Notes under the pieces: model-generated | Database searches by the model: none | What the model was told of the DNA's origin: nothing | What the model saw: the letters and a program-made list of their open reading frames with translations, nothing else | Part shown: positions 1-8,457 of the stretch, piece after piece | Layout of the letters: every line of letters begins with the position of its first letter | How positions within the stretch are numbered: the stretch's first letter is position 1 | Program-made: the position numbers and the translations under genes | From: Oceanobacillus sojae | Lineage (GTDB): Bacteria; Bacillota; Bacilli; Bacillales; Amphibacillaceae | Reading direction: 5' to 3' | NCBI RefSeq assembly: GCF_900162665.1 | Contig: NZ_LT727810.1 | Coordinates: forward strand, 155,067 to 219,066 | Length of the DNA stretch: 64,000 nucleotides

Positions 1-149
1 ATATAAAAAGTTCTTATATTTTAAGAATTGTACAGCTGTCTCCTTTAACGGTTTATTGAAGTTTATATTATTTTTGTTAAAATAATTGTAATAGGGTATA
101 TGTGAAATTTTACTTAGGTAGTTTATATTGTTTTTTATAAGTCACCAAG

Positions 150-163
150 AGAAAGCGTTCCAT
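150..163 (+). promoter_or_regulatory. candidate cre (CcpA) site
   Basis: AGAAAGCGTTCCAT resembles the cre consensus WTGNAANCGNWNNCA. It lies about 100 bp upstream of the two-component regulator gene. The rest of bases 1-264 is AT-rich and holds no gene that I can support; in particular there is no AgrD-like peptide gene. No certain promoter was picked. Confidence 0.4.
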
Positions 164-264
164 TTCCTTTAGGACAAAAAACTTATTCCCTGAAATCATC
201 CTATTTTTCGGAATAGGCAAGGTTAAATCATCATGTCTGAGTTCAGAAACTAAGGAGTAAAAAA

Positions 265-975
265 ATGATACAGATAGCAATCGTTGAAGATGAAGTTAAT
301 TATCAGGAACAGCTGACAGAATTTCTTCATCAATATGAAAAAGAAAGAAATGAAAATATTGCAATAAAGACTTATTCTGATGGTGATGAAATTGTTGAAA
401 ATTATCAGGCGCAATTTGATATTATTTTAATGGATGTTCAAATGGGCTTGATGGACGGAATGTCTGCAGCAGAAGAGATAAGAAAAGTGGACTCTGAAGT
501 GGTTATTATTTTTATCACTAATATGCCGCAATATGCTATCAAAGGATATGCTGTAGATGCATTGGACTATGTCTTAAAGCCGATTTCATATTTTCAGTTT
601 TCGCAGCGCTTAAATCGTGCGATTGATCGAATGAGAAAGAGAGAAACGAATTATATAACGATAAAAGTTAAAAACGGAGTAAAAAGAATCAAGGTCTCTG
701 ATATTTTTTATGTAGAGAATCAGGAGCATTATCTTCATTTTACTACAGAAGAAGGGGAATTTATGGTAAGCGGCGCGATGAAGGATTTAGAAAAACAATT
801 ATCCAGCTATCATTTTTTCCGTGGACATAGAGGTTATTTAATAAATCTGGAGCATGTGGAAGGAATGAAAGGTAATGATGTGATTGTGAAGGGAAAGGAA
901 CTCCCTGTGAGCCGGACGAAAAGAAAAGCTTTTATGGAAGCTTTATCTAAACACTGGGGAGAGACGTTAAAATGA
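265..975 (+). CDS. LytTR-family response regulator (AgrA/LytR-like)
   Basis: A 236-residue response regulator. Residues 1-120 are the receiver domain, with acidic residues near the N-terminus (EDE, 8-10), the phosphoacceptor Asp57 in the DIILMDVQMG segment, and a conserved K in VLKPIS. Residues about 135-232 are a LytTR DNA-binding domain (FYVENQEHYL, FFRGHRGYLINLEHVE). The start follows AAGGAG with good spacing. Its stop overlaps the start of the GHKL kinase gene by 4 bp, so the pair is co-translated. LytTR proteins bind pairs of 9-bp direct repeats about 21 bp apart. Two such pairs occur nearby (2384-2413 and 8273-8302), which makes the glycan genes downstream its likely targets; that link is inferred. 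No autoinducer peptide or AgrB gene is present in this window. Confidence 0.93.
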   Translation: MIQIAIVEDEVNYQEQLTEFLHQYEKERNENIAIKTYSDGDEIVENYQAQFDIILMDVQMGLMDGMSAAEEIRKVDSEVVIIFITNMPQYAIKGYAVDALDYVLKPISYFQFSQRLNRAIDRMRKRETNYITIKVKNGVKRIKVSDIFYVENQEHYLHFTTEEGEFMVSGAMKDLEKQLSSYHFFRGHRGYLINLEHVEGMKGNDVIVKGKELPVSRTKRKAFMEALSKHWGETLK

Positions 976-2291
976 GTGAACTGCTCCCGGAAATACCGAG
1001 GCTGTATACGGCGTTGGCAGAGTGGATGGCCTGTATTGTATTTATCTCTCTGCTCAGGAAGAAATTATTTGGCTGGAAACGGATTATCTTTTTAGGCGGA
1101 GGGTTGCTCGTACAGTCTGCCTTTTTAGTGCTTACAAAGGATTTACCAATCGCTTTCTGGATTCCGAGCATGATTGCTGCTGCTGTTATGATGTTTGGCT
1201 TAATCTATGTAACCTGTCAAATAACTGTCATGGAAGCGGGATACTTTAGTATAAGGGCATTTGTAGCGGCTGAACTTGTCGCATCCCTGGAAAGCCAGGT
1301 GCGTTTTTTTCTCTTGAACGGGGAGAGAATGAATATGACAATGGACATATTATTGCTCTTTGCTGTTTACGGATCCGTTTTCTTTTTAATCTGGTTACTG
1401 GAAAAACGTCACATATCAGCCAATAGCCACTTGAATATACGACAGGGCGAGCTGTTATCGACGCTTTTAATCGGAATGGCGGTTTTTGGCGTCAGTAATA
1501 TGAGCTTTGTCAGTGTGCGGACTCCTTTCAGCGGACAATACACCCAGGAAATTTTGAATATTCGAACCTTGGTTGACTTAGGTGGATACGCCATATTATA
1601 TGCTTATCATATCCAATTAAACGATTTGCGGATAAAGCATGAATTAAAAGCGATGCAGAATATATTTCAAAATCAATATGCGCAGTATCAGCAGTCAAAG
1701 GAAAGTATAGATATCATCAATTATAAATATCATGACTTAAAAAATCAGATTATTGCGCTCAGGGCTGAAGAAAACGTAGAAAAAAGAAATGCTTATCTGA
1801 AGCAGATGGAAAATGATATCAAATCCTATGAAGCGCAAAATAAGACAGGCAACCATGTGCTTGATACCTTACTTACAAGCAAGAATTTATATTGTATCAA
1901 GCATGGAATTACATTAACGTCTGTAGCGAATGGGGCATTGCTTAATCATATGGATATTATTGATATCACAACCATTTTTGGGAATGCCCTTGATAATGCG
2001 ATAGAATACGAGAAAAAAATAGAAGATAAAGAGAAACGGTTAATTCATGTTTCTGTGTTTTCGCAAAAAGGGTTTCTTGTAATGAGGTTTGAAAACTATT
2101 TTGAAGGAAAGCTGAATCTTAAAGAGGGGATACCTAAAACGACAAAAAGAGATAAAAATTTCCACGGGTATGGTTTGAAAAGTATTCAGTATGCTGTGCA
2201 GAAATATGATGGTGTGGTGAACGTTGTCCAAAAGGATAGCTGGTTTGAATTAACTATCTTAATGCCTGTTTTAACCCCGCAGGATAAATAA
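972..2291 (+). CDS. GHKL sensor histidine kinase (AgrC-like)
   Basis: A 439-residue membrane kinase. Residues 1-215 are hydrophobic, with about six predicted membrane segments. A short linker follows, then the dimerization helix with His254 in YHDLKNQI, the expected phosphorylation site. The C-terminal GHKL ATPase domain shows an N-box (TIFGNALDNAIEYEK) and a G-box (HGYGLKSIQYAVQKYDG). Length and layout match the AgrC/ComD/BlpH class that senses peptides, but the ligand cannot be deduced. It overlaps the regulator gene by 4 bp. A strong terminator follows directly, so the two genes form a closed bicistronic unit. Confidence 0.92.
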   Translation: MSELLPEIPRLYTALAEWMACIVFISLLRKKLFGWKRIIFLGGGLLVQSAFLVLTKDLPIAFWIPSMIAAAVMMFGLIYVTCQITVMEAGYFSIRAFVAAELVASLESQVRFFLLNGERMNMTMDILLLFAVYGSVFFLIWLLEKRHISANSHLNIRQGELLSTLLIGMAVFGVSNMSFVSVRTPFSGQYTQEILNIRTLVDLGGYAILYAYHIQLNDLRIKHELKAMQNIFQNQYAQYQQSKESIDIINYKYHDLKNQIIALRAEENVEKRNAYLKQMENDIKSYEAQNKTGNHVLDTLLTSKNLYCIKHGITLTSVANGALLNHMDIIDITTIFGNALDNAIEYEKKIEDKEKRLIHVSVFSQKGFLVMRFENYFEGKLNLKEGIPKTTKRDKNFHGYGLKSIQYAVQKYDGVVNVVQKDSWFELTILMPVLTPQDK

Positions 2292-2298
2292 ATATCTT

Positions 2299-2337
2299 AA
2301 GACCTGATTGTACAAAATATACAGCCAGGTCTTTTTT
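2299..2337 (+). terminator. terminator of the two-component operon
   Basis: The inverted repeat AAGACCTG / CAGGTCTT, with extra pairing inside, is followed by a run of T. It starts 8 bp after the kinase stop codon. Confidence 0.85.
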
Positions 2338-2383
2338 GTGTACGCGTAGCCTGTAGAGATGCCTCTCTTTTTCATAGTATGGT

Positions 2384-2413
2384 ACAGTTCATGAAAAAAA
2401 TGAAACAGTTCAT
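2384..2413 (+). promoter_or_regulatory. LytTR-type direct repeat pair
   Basis: Two exact copies of ACAGTTCAT (2384-2392 and 2405-2413) are separated by 12 bp, 21 bp start to start. This is the geometry of AgrA/LytTR binding sites. The pair lies about 250 bp upstream of the first GH3 gene, ahead of its probable promoter region. A similar pair occurs at 8273-8302. Confidence 0.65.
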
Positions 2414-2516
2414 GAACCTTTTCTGCGTGAATAAAAAAATGTGATAGAGTTTAATTCATAGTAATAGAAAAAAACATCGATGTACGAGGTTAGACGGATG
2501 TGCTTTTCTAATAAAA

Positions 2517-2531
2517 TGAAAGCGCATTACA
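2517..2531 (+). promoter_or_regulatory. candidate cre site
   Basis: TGAAAGCGCATTACA is close to the CcpA cre consensus. It is located between the LytTR-type repeats and the GH3 start, as expected for catabolite control of a glycosidase operon. Confidence 0.45.
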
Positions 2532-2660
2532 GTTTTTCGGATTTTGGAAATTGCTTTTTCGATTTTAGAGTATATGGAAAATCTGCCTAAATTAAACGGT
2601 ATTAGTACGGATAGCATTTCTTCCGGAAGGTGCTGAAAAAATTGAAAGAGGTAATGGCTT

Positions 2661-5084
2661 ATGAAATATAAAGATTTAATTGAAAAAATGACGCTGGAAG
2701 AAAAGGCATCTTTTATGTCTGGAAAGGATTTTTGGCAAACTCAGGATATGGAGCGGTTAGGGATTAACAGCATGTTTCTTGCGGATGGACCGCATGGAAT
2801 CCGAAAACAGGCGGAAGCTGCAGATCACCTTGGATTAAATGAAAGTATTCCGGCCACATGTTTCCCGACAGCTTCCACTGTAGCGAACAGCTGGGATGTA
2901 GAGCTTGGGGAGAAGGTTGGGCAATATTTAGGAGAAGAGGCAGTTGCGCAAAAGGTAAATGTGCTGCTCGGACCCGGTATCAATATGAAACGAAATCCAT
3001 TATGCGGAAGAAACTTTGAGTACTTCAGTGAAGATCCTTATCATGCCGGCAAGCTTGCTGCAGGTTATATCAGAGGGATTCAATCGCGTGGTATTTCGGC
3101 CTGTGTAAAACACTTTGCTGTCAATAACCAAGAGGAAAGAAGAATGTCGATTGATACGATTGTCGACGAAAGAACATTAAGAGAAATCTACCTTACTGGT
3201 TTTGAAATTGCTGTCAAGGAAGGGAAGGCAAAGACGGTTATGTCTTCCTATAATAAGCTGGATGGCGTCTATACCAATGAAAATCAGCATTTATTAAAAG
3301 ATATTCTGCGTGATGAATGGGGGTATAACGGGGTTGTCGTTACCGATTGGGGCGGAAACAATGACCGCGTAGCAGCTCTTCAGGCGGGAAATGAACTGGA
3401 GATGCCGACTACTGCGGGAGAAACCAATCAGAATATTATTCAGGCAGTTAAAAGCGGGCGAATAAAAGAAGAAGTATTAGATGAAAATCTTGACCGTTTA
3501 TTTGATTTAATCTTTACAACAGAAGAGGTTTTTCAAGGAACATATAAAAAAGAATTTGATATTCAAGCGCATCATCAATTTGCTCAAAAGGTTGCGGAAG
3601 AATCCATTGTACTTCTGAAAAATGAGGATAATATTTTACCGCTGAAAAAAGGTGTGAAAATAGCAACGATTGGTGATTTTGCCAAGAAACCCCGCTATCA
3701 GGGAGCCGGTTCATCTATCGTAAATCCGACAGAGCTTGATAATACGCTGGAGCTGCTGGAGGCGTCCGATATCAACCATATTGGTTATGAACAGGGCTTT
3801 GAACGTTATGGGAAAAAGAGTCAGTCTAAAATAGACAGTGCGTGTGCTCTTGCCAAAGAAGCAGATGTCGTTCTCCTGTATATGGGTCTGGATGAAGTAA
3901 CTGAGGCAGAGGGGTTAGACAGAACAAACATGAAAGTCCCTGAAAACCAGGTTGAATTATTACATGCTTTGCATAAGGTGAATCCAAATATTGTTGTAGT
4001 CCTGTCCTGCGGATCTGCCGTTAAAATGCCATGGATTGGTAAAGTAAAAGGGCTGGTACACGGATATTTAAGCGGTCAGGCCGGGGCAAAAGCTGTACTT
4101 CGAGTGCTGACAGGTGAGGTCAATCCTTCCGGAAAGCTTGCTGAAACTTACCCGTTACATTATAAAGATACTCCTTCTTACCGCTACTTTCCGGGTAAGG
4201 AAGTAAGTGTTGAATACAGAGAAAGTATGTTTATAGGCTACCGCTATTTTGATACAGCAAAGGTGGATGTACTTTTCCCGTTTGGCTATGGATTGAGCTA
4301 CACCAGCTTTGATTATTCCAATATCCAGGTGAACAGCGACGGCGTGAAATTTAATATTACAAATACAGGTGACGCTGCAGGAATGGAAATTGCCCAGCTA
4401 TATGTAGGCAGCCAGTCAGAGCAAATTTTCAGACCGGAAAAAGAATTGAAAGGATTTACAAAGGTTTCTTTAAATCCTGGGGAAACCAAAGCAGTAACGA
4501 TTCCTTTTGATGGTAAAACGTTCCGTTACTTTAATGTAAAAACGAACCAATGGGAAGTGGAGGAAGCAGTTTATCAGATTTCCATCGGCGCATCCATTGC
4601 GGACATCCGCTTGACGGATACGATTTCCATAGAAGGAACAAACGCACCAGTCCCATACATTAAAGAAGAATTACCATCATACTATTCCGGTGAAATAAAA
4701 AATGTCGGTAAACAGGAATTTGAAGCACTTCTGGGGCGCGAAGTTCCAGCTGCAACATGGGACCGCTCCAAGCCGTTGGGTTACAACGATACGATTGCTC
4801 AATGCCAATATGCTAGAGGTTTATTTGCCAGATTTGCCTTCCAGGCTATTACGTTCTCTCATTGGTTCCTGAAAAAGATAGGAAAGCGTGATACGGCAAA
4901 TCTAATCATGATGTCCGTCTATCATATGCCGTTTCGGGGTATGGCCCGAATGACCGGCGGAATTATGAATATGCCAATGCTCGACGGGGTTTTGATGATT
5001 GTAAACGGTCATTTCCTAAAAGGGTTGAAACATGTCGTAAAAGAAAGAAATAAGATGTTAAAAAGTCGAAAAGCTATCAACTGA
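2661..5084 (+). CDS. GH3 family beta-glucosidase, cytoplasmic type
   Basis: An 807-residue glycoside hydrolase family 3 enzyme with the normal domain order. The N-terminal barrel (about 1-300) carries the KHFAVNNQE motif and the nucleophile Asp229 in GVVVTDWGG. The alpha/beta sandwich (about 315-540) begins with ESIVLLKNEDNILPL. A fibronectin-III-like domain (about 560-670) comes next, followed by a C-terminal extension of about 120 residues that is common in Bacillota members. No signal peptide is seen, so it should act in the cytosol on beta-linked glucosides or similar substrates. It is first in an operon with a GtrA-like protein and a glycosyltransferase, which is unusual for a purely catabolic enzyme and suggests glycan turnover. 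GH3 also includes beta-xylosidases and N-acetylglucosaminidases, so the substrate is open. Confidence 0.9.
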   Translation: MKYKDLIEKMTLEEKASFMSGKDFWQTQDMERLGINSMFLADGPHGIRKQAEAADHLGLNESIPATCFPTASTVANSWDVELGEKVGQYLGEEAVAQKVNVLLGPGINMKRNPLCGRNFEYFSEDPYHAGKLAAGYIRGIQSRGISACVKHFAVNNQEERRMSIDTIVDERTLREIYLTGFEIAVKEGKAKTVMSSYNKLDGVYTNENQHLLKDILRDEWGYNGVVVTDWGGNNDRVAALQAGNELEMPTTAGETNQNIIQAVKSGRIKEEVLDENLDRLFDLIFTTEEVFQGTYKKEFDIQAHHQFAQKVAEESIVLLKNEDNILPLKKGVKIATIGDFAKKPRYQGAGSSIVNPTELDNTLELLEASDINHIGYEQGFERYGKKSQSKIDSACALAKEADVVLLYMGLDEVTEAEGLDRTNMKVPENQVELLHALHKVNPNIVVVLSCGSAVKMPWIGKVKGLVHGYLSGQAGAKAVLRVLTGEVNPSGKLAETYPLHYKDTPSYRYFPGKEVSVEYRESMFIGYRYFDTAKVDVLFPFGYGLSYTSFDYSNIQVNSDGVKFNITNTGDAAGMEIAQLYVGSQSEQIFRPEKELKGFTKVSLNPGETKAVTIPFDGKTFRYFNVKTNQWEVEEAVYQISIGASIADIRLTDTISIEGTNAPVPYIKEELPSYYSGEIKNVGKQEFEALLGREVPAATWDRSKPLGYNDTIAQCQYARGLFARFAFQAITFSHWFLKKIGKRDTANLIMMSVYHMPFRGMARMTGGIMNMPMLDGVLMIVNGHFLKGLKHVVKERNKMLKSRKAIN

Positions 5085-5114
5085 CGCTAGCATAAGTGAT
5101 AGAGGAGAGGTAAA

Positions 5115-5759
5115 ATGGAAAAAGAGAAGGAAAAAGAAATAGAGAAAAAAATAGCTTCTAATCGGCTTATGAGGTTTTGGGGGAATTATAAAGAAAAACA
5201 TCCTAATATTGCACAATTTCTGGTTTTCTTCATTCTTAGTAATGGGGTTACGGTGCTCCAGCTTGTGTTAATGCCTGTTTTTAAAAGTATATTTGCTAAA
5301 ACAGCATTAGTAACAACAAATTTTCAAGTGTTGCAATTCGGGCAAAACTTTGACGGCTCTGCTTATTATGTATTTGATTATGCTGCCGGCCCGTTATCTC
5401 AAGGCGGCGGCGGAGGACTTGCTTATTTTTTCGCCGTTCAAATTACCATATTGATTGCTCAGGTTATTAACTTTTTTGCTCAAAGAAGCATTACATTTAA
5501 ATCAAACAGTAACATATGGACAGCAGCTTTTTGGTACTTAGTAGCTTATATTATTATTACAATTGGCGCTGCAGCGGCACAAGGATTCTATAAAGCACCA
5601 ATCTATGATTTACTGATGAATACTTGGGGAATGGGCTCATTAGGAGAAACGACAGCCGATGTGATTACAATGATTATTAATAGCGCTATATCATTCTGGG
5701 TTTTCTTCCCTATATTTAAAATTATATTTAAACAGGTACCAGAAGAAGAGGCGAAGTAA
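5115..5759 (+). CDS. GtrA-like multi-pass membrane protein
   Basis: A 214-residue protein. A charged, Lys/Glu-rich N-terminus is followed by four hydrophobic segments (about 38-62, 105-130, 138-165 and 178-205). The phrase FFAQRSITFKSNSN between segments 2 and 3 is typical of the GtrA/DPMS family, which is thought to help move or position lipid-linked sugars for surface glycosylation. It lies 30 bp after the GH3 gene and 14 bp before a family 2 glycosyltransferase, the usual partner of GtrA proteins. A Gly-rich loop (QGGGGGL) precedes segment 2. Family assignment rests on this pattern, not on a strict signature. Confidence 0.7.
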   Translation: MEKEKEKEIEKKIASNRLMRFWGNYKEKHPNIAQFLVFFILSNGVTVLQLVLMPVFKSIFAKTALVTTNFQVLQFGQNFDGSAYYVFDYAAGPLSQGGGGGLAYFFAVQITILIAQVINFFAQRSITFKSNSNIWTAAFWYLVAYIIITIGAAAAQGFYKAPIYDLLMNTWGMGSLGETTADVITMIINSAISFWVFFPIFKIIFKQVPEEEAK

Positions 5760-5773
5760 AGGTAGTGTAAAAA

Positions 5774-6790
5774 ATGAAATTATTATCAGTGGTTATTCCT
5801 TGCTATAATTCACAGGATTATATGGAATATTGTATCGAATCTCTTTTGCCTGGCGGAGAGGAAGTTGAGTTATTGATCGTGAATGATGGTTCCTCTGATA
5901 ATACGGCAAAAATTGCAGATGCATATGCGATAAGATATCCTTCCATTATCCGTGTCATCCATCAGGAAAATGGAGGCCATGGTGAAGCGGTCAATGCGGG
6001 CATCAGGAACGCATCCGGATTTTATCTGAAGGTAGTAGACAGCGATGATTGGGTAGATGTAAGAGCATATCTGAAAATTTTAAAGATATTAAAAGGGTTT
6101 GTTACAGAAAAACAGACAGTCGACATGATTATTAGTAACTTCACCTATGAAAAAGAGGATAAAAAGTACAAGAAGGTGATGAAGTACGAAGATGTTCTTC
6201 CGGTAGATAAAATATTTACCTGGGAGGATATCAAGCCATTTCGCAGAGGGCAATATCTGTTGATGCACTCTCTTATTTATAGAACAGAGCTGTTAAAAAA
6301 TTGTGGCCTGGTGCTTCCAAAACATACTTTTTATGTTGATAATCTATTTGTGTTTGTTCCGCTTAAACATGTGAAAACAATGTTCTATATTAATCTGGAA
6401 TTTTACAGGTACTTTATAGGAAGGGAAGACCAGTCTGTTCAAGAGAATGTCATGATTAAGAGAATCGATCAGCAGATTAAAGTGAATAAACAAATGATCG
6501 ATGATCTGGAATTAGAAGATATAACAAGTCCTAAGCTTAGGCAGTATCTGCTTCATCAGCTTGAAATTGTCACTGTTATTTCTTCTATTCTATTAATAAA
6601 ATCAGGAACAGCTGAAAATCTGCAGAAGAAAAAAGAATTGTGGAGGTATATGAAGGAAAAAGATCAGGAATTATACCATGAAATTCGATATGGAATGATC
6701 GGGATATTATTAAATTTACCTGGAAGGCCGGGAAGAAGTATCTCGGTAGGGGGATATAAAATATCTCAAAGATTTATCGGGTTTAATTAA
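5774..6790 (+). CDS. family 2 glycosyltransferase
   Basis: A 338-residue GT-A fold enzyme. It opens with SVVIPCYNSQDYMEYCIESL, and VNDGSSDNTAKIADAYA and the metal-binding DSDDW (in LKVVDSDDWVD) follow, all diagnostic of GT2. The C-terminal third is helical and lacks obvious membrane spans, so it differs from dolichol-phosphate mannosyltransferase-like enzymes with membrane tails; the GtrA-like neighbour could supply the membrane part. A strong terminator ends the operon just downstream. Donor and acceptor are unknown. Confidence 0.9.
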   Translation: MKLLSVVIPCYNSQDYMEYCIESLLPGGEEVELLIVNDGSSDNTAKIADAYAIRYPSIIRVIHQENGGHGEAVNAGIRNASGFYLKVVDSDDWVDVRAYLKILKILKGFVTEKQTVDMIISNFTYEKEDKKYKKVMKYEDVLPVDKIFTWEDIKPFRRGQYLLMHSLIYRTELLKNCGLVLPKHTFYVDNLFVFVPLKHVKTMFYINLEFYRYFIGREDQSVQENVMIKRIDQQIKVNKQMIDDLELEDITSPKLRQYLLHQLEIVTVISSILLIKSGTAENLQKKKELWRYMKEKDQELYHEIRYGMIGILLNLPGRPGRSISVGGYKISQRFIGFN

Positions 6791-6807
6791 TCATCAGCAT
6801 ATCTCTT

Positions 6808-6852
6808 AAAAAGATAGCTTTCTATATGAAACATCATAGAAAGCTATCTTTT
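6808..6852 (+). terminator. terminator after glycosyltransferase gene
   Basis: A perfect stem of about 17 bp (AAAAGATAGCTTTCTAT and its complement) with a 10-base loop. The T-rich right arm serves as the U tract, and the A-rich left arm would allow function in both directions. Confidence 0.85.
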
Positions 6853-6945
6853 GATTTTAATATTGGATTTAGTTGCCAGTAGATAAGAAGTAATATGGAA
6901 TGAAAAATGATAAGAAAGTACATATATTGCGGGAGGAACAAAGGA

Positions 6946-8049
6946 ATGTTTGATTATTTGGTTGTCGGCACGGGATTATTCGGAAGTACATTTGCACACG
7001 AAGCAGCTAAAAAAGGAAAAAAAGTGAAGATGATTGATAAAAGGGATCATATCGGCGGGAACATTTATACGGAGAAGGTAGAAGATATTATTGTTCATAA
7101 GTATGGAGCACATATTTTTCATACAAATAATCAGGAAATTTGGGACTATGTGAACCAGTTTGCAGATTTTAACCGTTATACAAATAGCCCGATAGCAAAT
7201 TATCATGGTGAAATTTACAATATGCCGTTTAACATGAATACATTTAATAAATTATGGGGTGTTGTCACACCGGAAGAGGCAAAAGCTAAAATAGAAGAAC
7301 AGAGAAAAGCAGCCGGTATTGAAAACCCTGCTAACTTAGAGGAGCAGGCAATCTCTTTAGTCGGAACAGATATCTATGAAAAATTAATAAAAGGATATAC
7401 GGAGAAGCAATGGGGACGTAAAGCAGCAGATTTGCCGGCTTTTATTATTAAACGTCTCCCTGTCCGATTTACGTATGACAACAATTATTTTAATGACCGC
7501 TTTCAGGGGATCCCAATTGGCGGCTACACACAAATTATTGAAAACATGCTTGCCAGTGATCGGATCAGCGTAGAATTAAATACAGATTTTTTCTCTAATA
7601 GAGAAGAATATATGAAGACTTATCCAAAGATTATTTATACTGGAATGATTGATCAATTCTTTGATTATAAATATGGCGAATTGGAATACCGCAGTTTAAA
7701 ATTTGAATCCGCTGTGCTGGAACAAGAGAACTACCAGGGTAATGCAGTGGTGAATTATACAGATTCGGAAACACCTTATTCACGTATTATTGAGCATAAG
7801 CATTTCGAATTTGGAAAACAGCCCAAAACAATTATCACAAAGGAATATCCTATGTCCTGGGAAAAAGGATCAGAGCCTTATTATCCGATTAATGATGATA
7901 AAAATAATGAGAAATTTAAGCAGTATCAGGACTTGGCTGAGAAGCAATCCAATGTGATTTTCGGCGGCCGTCTGGGGATGTATAAATATTATGATATGCA
8001 TCAGGTGATTGCTGCGGCTTTGACAGTGGCTAAGAGAGAATTATATTAA
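6946..8049 (+). CDS. glf: UDP-galactopyranose mutase
   Basis: A 367-residue flavoenzyme that interconverts UDP-galactopyranose and UDP-galactofuranose, the precursor of galactofuranose in surface glycans. The FAD-binding motif VVGTGLFGSTFAHEAAKKGK is at the N-terminus. The family motifs HKYGAHIFHTN, YTEKQWGR, FGGRLGMYKYYDM and a conserved Arg-rich substrate region are all present. The ATG at 6946 is chosen over an upstream in-frame ATG at 6907 because GGGAGG lies 9 bp before it and the FAD motif begins at once. The gene sits between a glycosyltransferase and a membrane GH3 enzyme, consistent with a galactofuranose-containing polymer. Confidence 0.93.
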   Translation: MFDYLVVGTGLFGSTFAHEAAKKGKKVKMIDKRDHIGGNIYTEKVEDIIVHKYGAHIFHTNNQEIWDYVNQFADFNRYTNSPIANYHGEIYNMPFNMNTFNKLWGVVTPEEAKAKIEEQRKAAGIENPANLEEQAISLVGTDIYEKLIKGYTEKQWGRKAADLPAFIIKRLPVRFTYDNNYFNDRFQGIPIGGYTQIIENMLASDRISVELNTDFFSNREEYMKTYPKIIYTGMIDQFFDYKYGELEYRSLKFESAVLEQENYQGNAVVNYTDSETPYSRIIEHKHFEFGKQPKTIITKEYPMSWEKGSEPYYPINDDKNNEKFKQYQDLAEKQSNVIFGGRLGMYKYYDMHQVIAAALTVAKRELY

Positions 8050-8272
8050 AAATAGCATTCATTTTTTTAGAATGTTAAAAATAAGAATTCTTGTAAGCTC
8101 TTACCTTTTTATATGCAAAATAGATTCTATGTAAAACAGCTTTAAATTTAGGCCATTTAAAGAATTTAAAGCTACTGAGTTTTTGGAGAAAATTATCTTT
8201 TCTGATTTTTAAAATTTCTGATGAAATACCTGTCTCAAAATATGTGCAAGAAAATGAAATGGGAGGATTCAT

Positions 8273-8302
8273 ACCGTTTATGTGAAAAAAGCTACTGTTT
8301 AT
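8273..8302 (+). promoter_or_regulatory. LytTR-type direct repeat pair
   Basis: ACCGTTTAT (8273-8281) and ACTGTTTAT (8294-8302) are separated by 12 bp, 21 bp start to start. The spacing is identical to that of the ACAGTTCAT pair at 2384-2413. It lies about 155 bp before the membrane-anchored GH3 gene. Confidence 0.55.
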
Positions 8303-8399
8303 GAATTTGAAATTATCAAAAACTAAAAGATGATAAAATATATTTATCCTAGGTGGGATATTAGAGTAATAAAAATATGCTCAAGTATTCTTAATAAAA

Positions 8400-8413
8400 T
8401 GTTCGCGCTTTCT
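8400..8413 (-). promoter_or_regulatory. candidate cre site
   Basis: The minus strand reads AGAAAGCGCGAACA, one mismatch from the cre consensus. It lies 45 bp upstream of the GH3 gene start, where CcpA binding would block transcription. Confidence 0.45.
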
Positions 8414-8457
8414 TTTTTGCGAAATAAATATTCAACATATGGTTTGGGGGAATTGTT

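Larger units (their letters stand above)
8050..8457. other. 408-bp intergenic region with regulatory sites
   Basis: No convincing gene lies here. A minus-strand reading frame of 65 codons at 8075-8272 is Phe/Lys-rich and may be a decayed remnant, but I could not support it. The region holds the LytTR-type repeats and a cre-like site that are listed separately. Confidence 0.5.

Noticed and set aside
1..264. Search for an AgrD-like peptide gene next to the Agr-like two-component genes
   Set aside because: Only a six-codon frame (MSEFRN) was found; it overlaps the ribosome-site region and has no peptide-precursor features.
8075..8272. 65-codon minus-strand frame between glf and the membrane GH3 gene
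   Set aside because: Low-complexity Phe/Lys-rich sequence with no recognised motif; it overlaps the approach to the LytTR-type repeats. It could be a gene remnant, but I cannot support it.
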